Source of the DNA: Limnohabitans sp. Rim8
GTDB lineage: Bacteria > Pseudomonadota > Gammaproteobacteria > Burkholderiales > Burkholderiaceae_C
Length of the DNA stretch: 61,000 nt
NCBI GenBank assembly: GCA_945901045.1
Contig: CAMDKK010000017.1
Location: forward strand, 1 to 61,000
Direction: 5' to 3'
Positions 35,237 through 44,807 of the stretch are shown piece by piece. Under the pieces are notes generated by a model. That model made no database searches, was not told the DNA's origin, and worked only from the letters and a program-made list of their open reading frames with translations. Made by a program: the position numbers and the translations under genes. Positions within the stretch are counted from its first letter, which is position 1. The number at the start of each line of letters is the position of its first letter.

Positions 35237-36165
35237 ATCAAATCCCGCGCTTCGTTGAAATGCGCCTCGACATCGGAGGGCAACAACTGGATGGTGGCGC
35301 GCAGACCTGGTACGGCACTCATCAAAGCTTGCTCGACACTGTTTCGCACGGCTGCAGCGCGGCCCAAGGTCCAGCTGGCGGGCATGTGCATGTGCATGTC
35401 GACGTAGCGACGCTGCGCGGCTTTGCGGGTGGTGACGTGATCAAAACGAATGATTTCCATTTCGCCGCGCTGGTGTGAGAAGTCCGTCAAAATTTGGTGA
35501 ATGTCGGTCAGAACTTCGGGCTCCAAGGCTTGGTCCATCAAGCCCTGCGAAGAGCGCCAAATCAAATGCCAGCCTTCTCTCAAAATGTTCAGCGCCACGC
35601 CCATGGCGACCAAAGCGTCCAGCCACAGCCAGCCGGTAAAGTGCACCAGGCTGATGCCCAGCACGACACCCGCCGAGGTCCAGACGTCGGTCACCAAATG
35701 TTTGGCATCGGCCTCCAATGCGATGGATCGGTGGTTTTTGGCCGCGCCAAACATGACCCAGGCCAAAAAACCATTCAGCACCGAACTGGCCACCGACAAG
35801 GCCAGGCCCCATCCGACTTGCGTCAATGGCTGCGGATCGAGAATACGGTGACCGGCTGCCCAGATGATGCCCAAGGCCGCGACAATGATCAAAATACCTT
35901 CAAAACCGGAAGAAAAATATTCGGCTTTGTGGTGACCGTAAGGATGGCCCTCATCGGGTGGCAACGCGGCCACAGTGACCATCATCAACCCGAAAATAGC
36001 GCTGGCCAGATTGACCAGAGACTCCATGGCGTCTGAAAGCAAGCCCACCGAATCGGTGATGTACCACGCGAGCGTTTTGAGGGTGATGGTCACCACCGCC
36101 ACGACAACAGAGGCCCAAAGCATGCCGCGAGGGGACAGCAAAAGGGCTCGGGTGACGGGATTCAT
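35233..36165 (-). CDS. Cation diffusion facilitator family transporter
   Basis: A 310-residue inner-membrane metal/proton antiporter. About six membrane segments are seen in the first ~210 residues, with metal-site motifs [14 protein letters not shown] (segment 2) and [12 protein letters not shown] (segment 5), and [14 protein letters not shown] between. The C-terminal cytoplasmic domain (about 215-300) has the ferredoxin-like fold with H-rich DMHMHMPAS. Zn, Fe or Mn specificity is undetermined. It lies 4 bases after tyrS and overlaps dtd. Confidence 0.92.
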   Translation of the reverse strand: MNPVTRALLLSPRGMLWASVVVAVVTITLKTLAWYITDSVGLLSDAMESLVNLASAIFGLMMVTVAALPPDEGHPYGHHKAEYFSSGFEGILIIVAALGIIWAAGHRILDPQPLTQVGWGLALSVASSVLNGFLAWVMFGAAKNHRSIALEADAKHLVTDVWTSAGVVLGISLVHFTGWLWLDALVAMGVALNILREGWHLIWRSSQGLMDQALEPEVLTDIHQILTDFSHQRGEMEIIRFDHVTTRKAAQRRYVDMHMHMPASWTLGRAAAVRNSVEQALMSAVPGLRATIQLLPSDVEAHFNEARDLI

Positions 36166-36169
36166 GCAC

Positions 36170-37402
36170 TCAACTCAGGTTCACGCGGGCAAATTTGCGC
36201 TTACCGACTTGAACAACGTATGTACCCACTTCGAGTTTGAGGCCCTTGTCGCTAACGACCACTGAATCCACGCGCACGCCCCCGCCCTCAATCAGGCGGC
36301 CCGCTTCGGTGGTGGACGGTGCCAAACCAGCCGACTTGAGCAAGGCCCCAATGCCCAAAGGCGCTCCTGACAGTGTCACTTCAGGGATTTCGTCAGGCAC
36401 CCCACCTTTGCTGCGGTTGATGAAATCCTGCTCGGCCGACTCTGCGGCGATGCCGCCATGAAAACGCGCGGTTATTTCTTTGGCCAAGGCCACCTTGGCC
36501 TCCTTGGGGTTGCGCCCGGCTTCGACCTCTTTCTTCAAGGCCTCGATCTCGGCCATGGACTTGAATGACAGCAAGGTGTACCAGCGCCACATCAAGATGT
36601 CCGAAATGGACAGGACCTTGGCGAACATGGTGTTCGGCTCCTCGCTGATGCCGATGTAGTTGTTCTTGGACTTGGACATTTTGTCCACGCCGTCCAGGCC
36701 TTCCAGGAGGGGCATGGTCAATATGCACTGCGGCTCCTGACCATATTCGGCCTGTAAGTGGCGGCCCATGAGCAGGTTGAATTTTTGGTCGGTGCCGCCC
36801 AACTCAAGGTCTGACTGGAGCGCCACCGAGTCGTAGCCCTGCATCAGCGGGTAGAGAAACTCATGCACGGAAATCGGTGTACCGGCCTTGAAGCGGTCAT
36901 GAAAGTCGTTGCGCTCCATCATGCGGGCCACGGTGTACTTGGCCGCCAACTGAATCATGCCCATGGAGCCCAAGGGCAAACTCCACTCGCTGTTGTAGCG
37001 GATTTCAGTTTTGGCAGGGTCCAACACCAGGCTGGCCTGACGGTAATAAGTATCAGCATTGGCCTTGATTTGTTCCGTCGTGAGCGGCGGACGGGTGCTG
37101 TTACGACCGGAGGGATCACCGATCAAGCTGGTGAAATCACCGATCAAAAAGATGACTTGGTGCCCCAGATCCTGCAATTGACGCATTTTATTGAGCACCA
37201 CCGTGTGACCGATGTGAATATCGGGCGCCGTCGGGTCCAAGCCCAGTTTGATGCGCAAGGGCACTCCTGTGGCCTCTGATTTGGCCAATTTTTTCAGCCA
37301 ATCCTCTTTAGGAATCAGTTCATCGCAGCCCCTCAAACTCACCGCCATCGCCTCCTGAACTTTGTCAGTAACCGGGAATTTTGTAACTTGCGCTTGATTC
37401 AT
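36170..37402 (-). CDS. tyrS: Tyrosyl-tRNA synthetase
   Basis: Charges tRNA-Tyr. The 410-residue product is a class I synthetase with HIGH as APDIHIGHTVVLNKM, KMSKS as VDKMSKSKNN, and a C-terminal S4 RNA-binding domain (SLAPSTTEAGRLIEGGGVRV). The length and the short HIGH-to-KMSKS spacing fit the TyrZ-like form. The ATG at 37402 (MNQAQVTKF) is preferred; an in-frame ATG at 37438 adds 12 residues. It heads a minus-strand series with the CDF and dtd genes and is divergent from the M23 peptidase gene. Confidence 0.96.
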   Translation of the reverse strand: MNQAQVTKFPVTDKVQEAMAVSLRGCDELIPKEDWLKKLAKSEATGVPLRIKLGLDPTAPDIHIGHTVVLNKMRQLQDLGHQVIFLIGDFTSLIGDPSGRNSTRPPLTTEQIKANADTYYRQASLVLDPAKTEIRYNSEWSLPLGSMGMIQLAAKYTVARMMERNDFHDRFKAGTPISVHEFLYPLMQGYDSVALQSDLELGGTDQKFNLLMGRHLQAEYGQEPQCILTMPLLEGLDGVDKMSKSKNNYIGISEEPNTMFAKVLSISDILMWRWYTLLSFKSMAEIEALKKEVEAGRNPKEAKVALAKEITARFHGGIAAESAEQDFINRSKGGVPDEIPEVTLSGAPLGIGALLKSAGLAPSTTEAGRLIEGGGVRVDSVVVSDKGLKLEVGTYVVQVGKRKFARVNLS

Positions 37403-37438
37403 AAGGGTTTTTATCTGTTCAGAAAGTGCGCGGGGCAC

Positions 37439-37444
37439 TATAAT
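37439..37444 (+). promoter_or_regulatory. Perfect TATAAT box upstream of the M23 peptidase gene
   Basis: TATAAT lies 100 bases upstream of the peptidase ATG in the divergent tyrS/peptidase gap, with only a weak -35 candidate (TGTTCA at 37416-37421, 17-base spacing). A short GCCAA/TTGGC inverted repeat at 37501-37517 lies in the leader between box and start codon. Assignment is by sequence match only. Confidence 0.4.
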
Positions 37445-37543
37445 CGCACCTCCTCGGATACTTTATTTTAAGTGTCCCGGCCTATTTTCTTGCTGTTTCG
37501 GCCAAGTTTAGTTTGGCTGTTACCCGCAAATACCTGATCCTCG

Positions 37544-38923
37544 ATGGAAGCTTTTGTTTATTCATTGCCGTTGAAGTTTCGCATTCCGGTCCTGAGCGTT
37601 TTACGTGTTTTGGGCGAAATCGAGATTTTCTTGACTACTTACCCCCGCCATTTCATGGCTGTGGTGGGTTTCGTCTTGCTTGGCGGCGGGGGCGGCGCTT
37701 TTGCGGTCGCCAACCTGGGGCCTGATGCAGCTCTGTTGCCCGTACGAATTGTCTCCACGCCCTTAGAGACACTGCAATTGCAAGAGCAAGCCACATCGCT
37801 GGACCTCAAAGCTATGCAATTGTTTCGCAGCGAAATCACCCGCAGCTCCGACACACCTGAGAGCTTGTTGCGCCGTTTGGCCATCGTGGACCCTGAAGCG
37901 GTCACCTTCCTGCGCAAGAACGCTTTGGCCAAAGACGGTCTGGTTCGCGCAGGACGCAACATCAGTGCTCAAGCCAATGAACGCCAACAGTTGCTGTCGC
38001 TCACCACACGTTGGTTGCGCAATGAAACCGATACAGTCTTTCAACGATTAACGATCAAGCGCACGCCTGAAGGCTTTACCGCCATTCTGGAAACAGCGCC
38101 TTTGGTCGCCAACACCCAGTACTCCGGTGCGGTGGTAGAGACCAGCTTGTTTGCCGCAGCGGATGAAGCGCGTATCCCAGACAGCGTGACCAGCCAACTG
38201 TCCGACATCTTCTCTTCACAAATTGACTTTCACCGATCACTGCGCAAAGGCTCGCGTTTCTCGGTCGTCTATGAAGCACTTGAAGCCGATGGGGAACCGC
38301 TGCGTGCTGGCAAAGTGCTGAGTGCAGAGATGGTCAATGGTTCCAAGTCTTTCCAAGCCGTGTGGTTTCAAGAACCTGGCCAAAAGGGCGACTATTACAG
38401 CTTAGATGGCAAGAGCCTGAAAAACACCTTCTTGGCGGCACCGGTGCGCTTTTCGCGCATGTCCAGCGGCTTTGGCATGCGTCTTCACCCCTTGTTTCAG
38501 ACCAACCGTGCGCACTTGGGCGTGGATTATGCCGCCCCCACGGGTACGCCAGCCATGTCTGTGGCGGACGGCGTGGTGGAGTTCGCTGGCCATCAAAGCG
38601 GTTATGGCAATGTAGTCATCGTCAAACACAGCCCCAGCCAGTCCACCTTTTATGCCCACTTGAATCAAATCAATGTCAGCAAGGGCAAAAGCATCAAGCA
38701 AGGTGAAACGGTGGGAACAGTGGGCTCTACGGGCTGGGCCACCGGCCCTCATCTGCATTTTGAATTCCGCATCAATGGCTTGCACGTCGATCCCCTGACA
38801 TTAGCCCGTCAAAACTCGGGGCCTGCATCGGTAGCTACGCGTCCTGGCTTCAACAAAATGGCCGATTTGGCCCGCACGCAACTGGCATCTGCTGGCCAAT
38901 TGCGTGAAAGCAACGTCCAGTAA
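37544..38923 (+). CDS. M23 family metallopeptidase, membrane-anchored
   Basis: A 459-residue periplasmic peptidoglycan endopeptidase or its regulator. After a 38-residue cytoplasmic N-terminus it has one membrane segment (about 38-58, FMAVVGFVLLGGGGGAFAVA), an intermediate domain, and a C-terminal lysostaphin-like M23 domain with HLGVDYAAPTGTP (His and Asp zinc ligands) and GPHLHFEFRINGLHVDP. The metal ligands look intact, so an active enzyme is likely. anmK, for recycling of cell-wall sugars, follows immediately. Confidence 0.92.
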   Translation: MEAFVYSLPLKFRIPVLSVLRVLGEIEIFLTTYPRHFMAVVGFVLLGGGGGAFAVANLGPDAALLPVRIVSTPLETLQLQEQATSLDLKAMQLFRSEITRSSDTPESLLRRLAIVDPEAVTFLRKNALAKDGLVRAGRNISAQANERQQLLSLTTRWLRNETDTVFQRLTIKRTPEGFTAILETAPLVANTQYSGAVVETSLFAAADEARIPDSVTSQLSDIFSSQIDFHRSLRKGSRFSVVYEALEADGEPLRAGKVLSAEMVNGSKSFQAVWFQEPGQKGDYYSLDGKSLKNTFLAAPVRFSRMSSGFGMRLHPLFQTNRAHLGVDYAAPTGTPAMSVADGVVEFAGHQSGYGNVVIVKHSPSQSTFYAHLNQINVSKGKSIKQGETVGTVGSTGWATGPHLHFEFRINGLHVDPLTLARQNSGPASVATRPGFNKMADLARTQLASAGQLRESNVQ

Positions 38924-40084
38924 TTGCCCGCCGTCGGCAATCCCCAGCGCTACATCGGCCTGATGTCCGGGACTTCGCTGGACGGGATCGATGGGGTGTT
39001 GTTGCGAATTGATACGGACGATCACCGACGCCGACTGCATGTTGAGCAACATGCTTTTTGTCCTTTTGACGATCTCTTTCGCCATCAACTCATGGCGCTC
39101 AACACCCCTGGCGACAACGAATTGCACAAAGCCGCTTTGGCAGGCAATCGCTTGGCGCGCTTGTACAGCCGAGTCTGTGAGCAGTTGCTGAACCAAGCCA
39201 AGTGCTCCGCGTCTGATATTGTGGCCATTGGGGCACACGGTCAAACTGTCCGCCACCGACCATTGGAATTCGATGCCGGCCCCGACAACGGCCACCCAGC
39301 GGTCGGCTACACCCTTCAGCTCAACAATCCCGCCTTGCTGGCTGAGCTCTCAGGCATTGACGTGGTGGCCGATTTCAGAACCCGCGATCTGGCCGCTGGT
39401 GGTCAAGGCGCGCCCTTGGTGCCGGCTTTTCATCAAGAAATTTTTGCCGCATCCGGCCGCACTGTGGCCGTGCTCAACATCGGTGGCATCTCCAATATCA
39501 GCGTTCTCAAAGCCCATGGCGGCGTGACCGGTTTTGACTGCGGACCAGGCAATGCTCTGATGGACTTTTGGTGCCAGCAACACACCGGACAAGCTTTTGA
39601 TCGGGATGGCGCATGGGCAGCGACAGGCAAGGTGAACCACGCTCTGCTGGACTCACTCATGCGTGAGCCGTTCCTGCAGGCTGATCCCCCAAAAAGCACG
39701 GGCAGGGATTTGTTCAACCCCACTTGGCTCGCCGGACATTTGACACTCCACCTGCAATCCAGCCCTGCGGATGTGCAAGCCAGCCTGTGCGAATACACCG
39801 CTCGCGCTTGCGCAAATGATCTGCAAAGACACGCCGCAGATGCGCAGCAACTGATGGTGTGTGGTGGTGGTGCTTTGAATCTGTTTTTGATGCAGCGCCT
39901 GGCCGCCTGGCTGCCCAAAGTGTCCGTTCAGACTTCAGATGCGCATGGACTGCCGCCCTTGCAAGTGGAAGCTGCGGCCTTTGCGTGGTTGGCCTTCAAA
40001 GCGGTTCACCGCGAAACAGCCAGTTTAAAAAGCGTCACGGGCGCTCAAGGCGCCCGTGTATTGGGGGCCATTTACCCCCGTTGA
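38924..40084 (+). CDS. anmK: Anhydro-N-acetylmuramic acid kinase
   Basis: Phosphorylates and opens 1,6-anhydro-MurNAc, a cell-wall recycling product, to MurNAc-6-phosphate. The 386-residue product has the family signature YIGLMSGTSLDGID, then NIGGISNISVL and FDCGPGNALMDFW of the ASKHA-type ATPase fold. The TTG at 38924 is chosen because it directly follows the peptidase stop (TAATTG) and the in-frame TAA rules out anything longer; no ATG occurs before the signature. Confidence 0.94.
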   Translation: MPAVGNPQRYIGLMSGTSLDGIDGVLLRIDTDDHRRRLHVEQHAFCPFDDLFRHQLMALNTPGDNELHKAALAGNRLARLYSRVCEQLLNQAKCSASDIVAIGAHGQTVRHRPLEFDAGPDNGHPAVGYTLQLNNPALLAELSGIDVVADFRTRDLAAGGQGAPLVPAFHQEIFAASGRTVAVLNIGGISNISVLKAHGGVTGFDCGPGNALMDFWCQQHTGQAFDRDGAWAATGKVNHALLDSLMREPFLQADPPKSTGRDLFNPTWLAGHLTLHLQSSPADVQASLCEYTARACANDLQRHAADAQQLMVCGGGALNLFLMQRLAAWLPKVSVQTSDAHGLPPLQVEAAAFAWLAFKAVHRETASLKSVTGAQGARVLGAIYPR

Positions 40085-40096
40085 GTGCTTAAAAAC

Positions 40097-40462
40097 TCAG
40101 GCTGAAAAGGATGACCCACAGCCACAAGTCGACGTCGCGTTCGGGTTCTTGATCACGAATTGCGCACCTTGCAGGTCTTCCTTGTAGTCGATCTCAGCAC
40201 CGATCAGGTACTGGTAGCTCATGGCGTCGATCAACAATGAAACACCGTTTTTGCTCATGGTGGTGTCGTCTTCGTTGGTGATTTCATCAAAGGTGAAACC
40301 ATACTGGAAACCCGAGCAACCCCCGCCTTGCACAAAAACGCGCAATTTCAAATCCGGATTGCCTTCTTCGGCGATCAGGTCAGCCACCTTGGCCGCAGCA
40401 CTGTCGGTAAAGACAATCGGTTCGGGCATTTCGGTCTGGATATTTTCTGCAAGTGCGCTCAT
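40097..40462 (-). CDS. erpA: Iron-sulfur cluster insertion protein ErpA
   Basis: A-type carrier that delivers Fe-S clusters to apoproteins. The 121-residue product carries the three conserved cysteines in [11 protein letters not shown] and TCGCGSSF, on the usual [10 protein letters not shown] scaffold. The length is typical of ErpA. It is convergent with anmK and precedes the rpsI terminator region on the same strand. Confidence 0.95.
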   Translation of the reverse strand: MSALAENIQTEMPEPIVFTDSAAAKVADLIAEEGNPDLKLRVFVQGGGCSGFQYGFTFDEITNEDDTTMSKNGVSLLIDAMSYQYLIGAEIDYKEDLQGAQFVIKNPNATSTCGCGSSFSA

Positions 40463-40580
40463 GGGTATTCTCCGGAATCAATGCTTAATAGTATAGCGGT
40501 GTAGTAGGTTATTCAAAATGACCGGCCCGAGTAACGCTACTGGGCTTGGGGGTATGCCCCAAAGCGCCTTATGCACAAAG

Positions 40581-40617
40581 AAAAAAAGCCGCAACAGCGA
40601 GCAGTTGCGGCTTTTTT
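40581..40617. terminator. Bidirectional rho-independent terminator after rpsI
   Basis: GCCGCAAC (40588-40595) and GTTGCGGC (40604-40611) form a perfect 8-bp stem with an 8-base loop. T6 follows on the plus strand (40612-40617), and A7 at 40581-40587 gives T7 on the minus strand. It lies 20 bases after the rpsI stop, so the main job is ending the rplM-rpsI transcript. Confidence 0.93.
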
Positions 40618-40636
40618 AGCCAGGGCAGAAAGCGGA

Positions 40637-41029
40637 TTAACGCTTCGAGAATTGCTTACGGCGACGGGCGCCGTGCAGACCAACCTTTTTACGTTCCACT
40701 TCACGGGCATCGCGCGTGACGAAACCAGCTTGGCTCAGCATGGGCTTGAGCGTTGCATCGTAGTCGATCAGGGCGCGGGTGATGCCGTGGCGCGAAGCAC
40801 CGGCTTGTCCGGATTCGCCACCACCGTGCACATTGATCATGATGTCGAAAGATTCGACATGGTTTGTCAAAAACAGCGGTTGTTTGGCGATCATGATCGA
40901 AGTCTCGCGGCCAAAATAGGCTTGGATGTCCTTGCCATTGACCGTGATATTGCCACTGCCTTTTTTCAGAAACACGCGGGCGACGCTGGATTTGCGACGG
41001 CCTGTGCCATTGTTCCAATCACCAATCAT
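40637..41029 (-). CDS. rpsI: 30S ribosomal protein S9
   Basis: A 130-residue protein of the small subunit head. The sequence matches S9 throughout ([35 protein letters not shown]) and ends with the conserved basic tail [14 protein letters not shown] that reaches into the P site. Its ATG overlaps the rplM stop (ATGA), with a strong AAGGAG inside the rplM 3' end. The operon ends at the hairpin at 40581-40617. Confidence 0.97.
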   Translation of the reverse strand: MIGDWNNGTGRRKSSVARVFLKKGSGNITVNGKDIQAYFGRETSIMIAKQPLFLTNHVESFDIMINVHGGGESGQAGASRHGITRALIDYDATLKPMLSQAGFVTRDAREVERKKVGLHGARRRKQFSKR

Positions 41030-41484
41030 GAACCGCTCCTTAAATTTCCAGCAGGAATATCAAGCACTTTGGGCTGTTGGGCGGTGTGGGGGTGCTCAGC
41101 ACCACCGTACACCTTGAGTTTTTTGATCATGGCGTAACCGAGCGGGCCTTTGGGCAACATGCCCTTGACAGCCTTTTCGAGTGCACGGCCAGGGTGTTTG
41201 GCTTGCATGTCGCGAAAGTTGGTTGCAGTGATACCACCGGGGTATCCTGAGTGACGGTAATACACTTTGTCCAAAGACTTGGTGCCGGTCACTTTGAGTT
41301 GTGCTGCATTGACAATGACGATGTAGTCACCTGTGTCAACGTGAGGCGTGTAAATGGCCTTGTGTTTGCCGCGCAAACGGAGAGCAACTTCGCTGGCTAC
41401 TCGTCCGAGGACCTTGTCGGTCGCGTCAATCACAAACCACTCGTGCACGACCTCAGCGGGTTTTGCGCTGAAAGTTGTAGTCAT
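41026..41484 (-). CDS. rplM: 50S ribosomal protein L13 (with short C-terminal extension)
   Basis: A 152-residue large-subunit protein. The L13 core is clear ([53 protein letters not shown]). The family normally ends near QQPKVLDI; here it continues with PAGNLRSGS before a stop that overlaps the rpsI start, and these extra codons include the rpsI Shine-Dalgarno sequence AAGGAG. Confidence 0.97.
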   Translation of the reverse strand: MTTTFSAKPAEVVHEWFVIDATDKVLGRVASEVALRLRGKHKAIYTPHVDTGDYIVIVNAAQLKVTGTKSLDKVYYRHSGYPGGITATNFRDMQAKHPGRALEKAVKGMLPKGPLGYAMIKKLKVYGGAEHPHTAQQPKVLDIPAGNLRSGS

Positions 41485-41628
41485 GAGTTTTCTTTAAAAG
41501 AAAGGTTTGTCAGGCCCTTTTCCACGGTCGGCGTTCCTCTAGTGAGAACCTCTTAGGTGGTAACTACCCAACAAGTCAGACTTGCTGAGCCTTCGCCGCG
41601 GGGCCAATCAAACGCTGCGAAGCTTTCT

Positions 41629-41634
41629 ATTATA
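41629..41634 (-). promoter_or_regulatory. Candidate -10 box of the rplM-rpsI promoter
   Basis: A perfect TATAAT on the minus strand (41634-41629) lies 145 bases upstream of rplM and 44 bases from the divergent rlmJ start. No convincing -35 box is found at normal spacing. The resulting leader of about 135 bases contains a small GTTC...GAAC inverted repeat, but no known ribosomal-leader motif is recognised. Confidence 0.35.
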
Positions 41635-41677
41635 CAAAAAATCAAGGACGTGGGTGGAATTTGGTTACCATCGAACC

Positions 41678-42568
41678 ATGTTCAGTTACCGCCACGCCTT
41701 TCATGCCGGCAACCACGCCGATGTGCTCAAGCACATGACCTTGGTCGCCACGCTCAAACACCTCATGCACAAAGAGCCAGGATTGACCCTGATCGACACC
41801 CATGCAGGTGCGGGACTGTACCGCCTGGACGGTGATTATTCAGAGACCGGGGCCGAAGCGCAGTACGGTATTTTCAAGTTGCTCACTGCGCTGGAAAATC
41901 ACACCGCCATCCCAGAAGCACTGCAAGACTACCTCGATGTGATGGCCCATTTCAATCCGAACGGCAAGGCCAAGATCTACCCGGGCTCCCCATTCATCAT
42001 CCAACACCTGATGCGCCACGCTGCGCGCGACCGCCTCAAACTGTTTGAAATGCACCCGACTGACGCCAAGACCCTGGCGTCCAATGTGGCCCAACTGGAC
42101 GCGGGTCGTGCCATCATGATTGCCCGTGAAGACGGTTTTGAATCCCTCAAAAAGCTGCTGCCACCACCGCCCTCTGCAACAGGCTCGCGCCGCGCCATGG
42201 TACTGATGGACCCGAGTTACGAAATCAAATCCGACTATGGCAAAGTGACCAGCACCATCCAAGATTGCCTCAAACGCTTTGCGACGGGCACCTATGTCGT
42301 GTGGTACCCCATCATTGCGCGGGTAGAGGCACATGACTTGCCCAAACGCCTGAAGACATTGGCCAATCAGGCTCAAAAATCCTGGTTGCATGCCACCTTG
42401 TCGATTGGCCGCCACGCAGACGGCACCACCGCCGGTTTGGCCGCAAGCGGTATGGTGGTCATCAACCCCCCGTTCAGTCTGAAAGACAAGCTGCGCGAAG
42501 CGATTGATGTGGTGGGCCCTGTCTTGGCACGCGGCACCGGACACAGCTTCAGCCTGGAGCATTCCTGA
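41678..42568 (+). CDS. rlmJ: 23S rRNA (adenine(2030)-N6)-methyltransferase RlmJ
   Basis: Methylates A2030 of 23S rRNA. The 296-residue product starts with the family N-terminus [20 protein letters not shown] and has the catalytic [11 protein letters not shown], a DPPY-type motif. The ATG at 41678 gives this start; a longer frame upstream overlaps the ribosomal-protein promoter region. Confidence 0.94.
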   Translation: MFSYRHAFHAGNHADVLKHMTLVATLKHLMHKEPGLTLIDTHAGAGLYRLDGDYSETGAEAQYGIFKLLTALENHTAIPEALQDYLDVMAHFNPNGKAKIYPGSPFIIQHLMRHAARDRLKLFEMHPTDAKTLASNVAQLDAGRAIMIAREDGFESLKKLLPPPPSATGSRRAMVLMDPSYEIKSDYGKVTSTIQDCLKRFATGTYVVWYPIIARVEAHDLPKRLKTLANQAQKSWLHATLSIGRHADGTTAGLAASGMVVINPPFSLKDKLREAIDVVGPVLARGTGHSFSLEHS

Positions 42569-42604
42569 CCGATCACGGCCACCGGGGATAAACCTTAGAC
42601 GGAA

Positions 42605-42644
42605 ATACATAATTAACCGACCGATCGGTCGGTTAATTATGTAT
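42605..42644. promoter_or_regulatory. Perfect 40-base palindrome, candidate PaaR/TetR-type operator for paaA
   Basis: Bases 42605-42624 are the exact reverse complement of 42625-42644, with no spacer; the centre reads ACCGACCGATCGGTCGGT. It overlaps a candidate -10 (TATACT at 42642-42647), as expected for a repressor site, and lies 43 bases before paaA. TetR-type PaaR proteins control phenylacetate genes in betaproteobacteria and bind ACCGACC-type palindromes, so this is inferred to be the paa operator. The regulator gene is not adjacent. Confidence 0.8.
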
Positions 42645-42686
42645 ACTGGCCTAGGCGCTACCTGTTGTTGGCGCAGGAGAAGCAGC

Positions 42687-43718
42687 TTGTATACACAATC
42701 TTTCAACGTCCCGGAACAGGGCGAAGTCCCATCTTCCGCTGGCCTGAAGGCCGTCCCTAAGGTCTTGAGCGCGCAAGACGCCGCGCTGCAAGCGCAGTTT
42801 GACGCCCGCATCGACGCCAACGGCAAAGTCGAACCCCGTGAATGGATGCCTGAGGCCTACCGCAAAACCCTGGTGCGCCAGATCAGCCAGCACGCGCACA
42901 GCGAGATCGTGGGCATGCTGCCCGAAGGCAACTGGATCAGCCGCGCCCCCAGCTTAAAGCGCAAGGCCATCTTGATCGCCAAAGTGCAAGACGAAGGCGG
43001 GCATGGCCTGTACCTTTACAGCGCCGCCGAAACCTTGGGCACCAGCCGCGACCAAATGCTCGACGCCTTGCACACCGGCAAAGCCAAGTACAGCTCGATC
43101 TTCAACTACCCCACGCTGAACTGGGCCGATATCGGTGTTGTGGGCTGGCTGGTCGACGGTGCCGCCATCATGAACCAGATTCCCCTGTGCCGCTGCTCGT
43201 ATGGCCCCTACGCCCGCGCCATGGTGCGTGTCTGCAAAGAAGAAAGCTTTCATCAGCGCCAAGGCTACGAAGCGCTGCTGGTCATGATGCAAGGCACGCA
43301 AGCCCAAAAAGACATGGTGCAAGACGCCGTGAACCGCTGGTGGTGGAAATGTCTGGCCATGTTCGGCCCCCCTGACACCGACAGCCCGAACAGCGTGCAA
43401 GGCATGCGCTGGGGTATCAAACGCATCAGCAATGACGACCTGCGCCAAAAGTTTGTCGACGCCACCGTGCCCCAAGCCATGGTACTGGGCGTGAGCTTGC
43501 CTGACCCCGACTTGAAATGGAACGAGACACGCCAAGCCCATGATTACGGGCAGATCGACTGGGACGAGTTCTGGGCTACGGTCAATGGCAACGGGCCTTG
43601 CAACAAAGAGCGCCTGGGCACACGCGTTAAAGCCTGGAACGATGGCCAATGGGTGCGCGACGCCGCCATGGCCCACGCCAACAAACAACAGCAACGCCAC
43701 ATGAAGGAGGCTGCATGA
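42687..43718 (+). CDS. paaA: 1,2-phenylacetyl-CoA epoxidase, catalytic subunit PaaA
   Basis: Di-iron oxygenase subunit that epoxidises phenylacetyl-CoA, with PaaC as structural partner. The 343-residue product has PaaA segments such as [19 protein letters not shown], the iron-ligand region [17 protein letters not shown] and the second ligand region [18 protein letters not shown] chose the TTG at 42687: AGGAGA lies six bases upstream and the palindrome just beyond, while longer in-frame starts would cross the operator. paaB overlaps its stop (ATGA). Confidence 0.95.
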   Translation: MYTQSFNVPEQGEVPSSAGLKAVPKVLSAQDAALQAQFDARIDANGKVEPREWMPEAYRKTLVRQISQHAHSEIVGMLPEGNWISRAPSLKRKAILIAKVQDEGGHGLYLYSAAETLGTSRDQMLDALHTGKAKYSSIFNYPTLNWADIGVVGWLVDGAAIMNQIPLCRCSYGPYARAMVRVCKEESFHQRQGYEALLVMMQGTQAQKDMVQDAVNRWWWKCLAMFGPPDTDSPNSVQGMRWGIKRISNDDLRQKFVDATVPQAMVLGVSLPDPDLKWNETRQAHDYGQIDWDEFWATVNGNGPCNKERLGTRVKAWNDGQWVRDAAMAHANKQQQRHMKEAA

Positions 43719-44023
43719 GCACGCCTTCCACATCACCTCCACTCAAAGAATGGCCACTTTGGGAGGTTTTCGTTCGCAGCAAGCAAGGCCTGGAGCACAA
43801 GCACTGCGGCAGCTTGCACGCCTCAGATGCACCGCATGCACTGCAAATGGCCCGCGATGTGTACACCCGCCGCCAAGAAGGTGTGAGCATCTGGGTGGTT
43901 CCTTCCCGCGCCATTTCGGCCAGTGAACCCAACGACAAACCTGAATTTTTTGAGCCCTCGGGAGACAAGGTTTACCGTCACCCCACGTTCTATGACATTC
44001 CTAAAGAAGTGGGCCACATGTGA
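43715..44023 (+). CDS. paaB: 1,2-phenylacetyl-CoA epoxidase subunit PaaB
   Basis: A 102-residue small subunit thought to bridge the epoxidase complex. The conserved family block [20 protein letters not shown], followed by [16 protein letters not shown], identifies it. The ATG at 43715 overlaps the paaA stop; paaC overlaps its own stop, so the first three genes are translationally coupled. Confidence 0.94.
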   Translation: MSTPSTSPPLKEWPLWEVFVRSKQGLEHKHCGSLHASDAPHALQMARDVYTRRQEGVSIWVVPSRAISASEPNDKPEFFEPSGDKVYRHPTFYDIPKEVGHM

Positions 44024-44799
44024 TGAGTGCAACGTATCTTTTGCACCTGGCCGACAACGCATTGATCTTGGGGCAGCGCAATGCCGAATGGTGTGGTCAT
44101 GGCCCGGTTCTGGAAGAAGACATCGCCATGGCCAACAACAGTCTGGACCTGATCGGCCAAGCCCGCCTGTTGTACCAGCGCGCTGCCGAGTTGTTGGGCC
44201 ACGGTGCCACGGAAGACTCGCTCGCCTACTTTCGCGATGTGCCGGATTTTCTGAACTACACCCTGCTGGAATTGCCACACAGCAACGCGCTGCTGCCCAC
44301 CGCCTCCAGCGAGCGTGACTTTGCCACCACCATCGTGCGCAATTTTTTGTACAGCGCCTTCATGGTACTGGTTTGGGACAAACTGCAAAAATCTCAAGAC
44401 AGTCAGCTGGCCGCTATCGCAGCCAAGTCGCTCAAAGAAGTTCGCTACCACCTGCGCCACGCGCGTGACTGGCTGGTGCGCATGGGTGACGGCACGCCTG
44501 AGTCGCACACACGTGCACAAAACGCGCTGAATCACCTGTTCTCTTATACGCAGGAATTCTGGACGCCCAGCGCACACGAAACCGCAGCCTGCCAAAGCGG
44601 CATGGGGATGGATACATCCACCCTGCAAGCCGACTGGAACGCCATCGTTGATCAAGCACTGGAAGATGCCACCTTGTCCCGCCCTGCTGCAGGGGGTTTT
44701 GTGTCTACGGGCAAACAATCTGTTCATTCAGAGCACCTTGGTTTTGTGCTGGCCGACATGCAGAGCCTGGCCCGTGCACATCCTACTGCGACCTGGTAA
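44023..44799 (+). CDS. paaC: 1,2-phenylacetyl-CoA epoxidase structural subunit PaaC
   Basis: A 258-residue ferritin-like protein, partner of PaaA in the epoxidase core. The N-terminus LLHLADNALILGQRNAEWCG and the helix LEEDIAMANNSLDLIGQARL are typical. The ATG at 44023 overlaps the paaB stop (TGATG); a GTG one codon earlier is possible. Confidence 0.94.
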   Translation: MSATYLLHLADNALILGQRNAEWCGHGPVLEEDIAMANNSLDLIGQARLLYQRAAELLGHGATEDSLAYFRDVPDFLNYTLLELPHSNALLPTASSERDFATTIVRNFLYSAFMVLVWDKLQKSQDSQLAAIAAKSLKEVRYHLRHARDWLVRMGDGTPESHTRAQNALNHLFSYTQEFWTPSAHETAACQSGMGMDTSTLQADWNAIVDQALEDATLSRPAAGGFVSTGKQSVHSEHLGFVLADMQSLARAHPTATW

Positions 44800-44807
44800 G
44801 CACCCCC

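Noticed and set aside
42504-42686. Upstream starts for paaA
   Set aside because: They would translate through the palindromic operator and the end of rlmJ; the TTG at 42687 has AGGAGA at ideal spacing.
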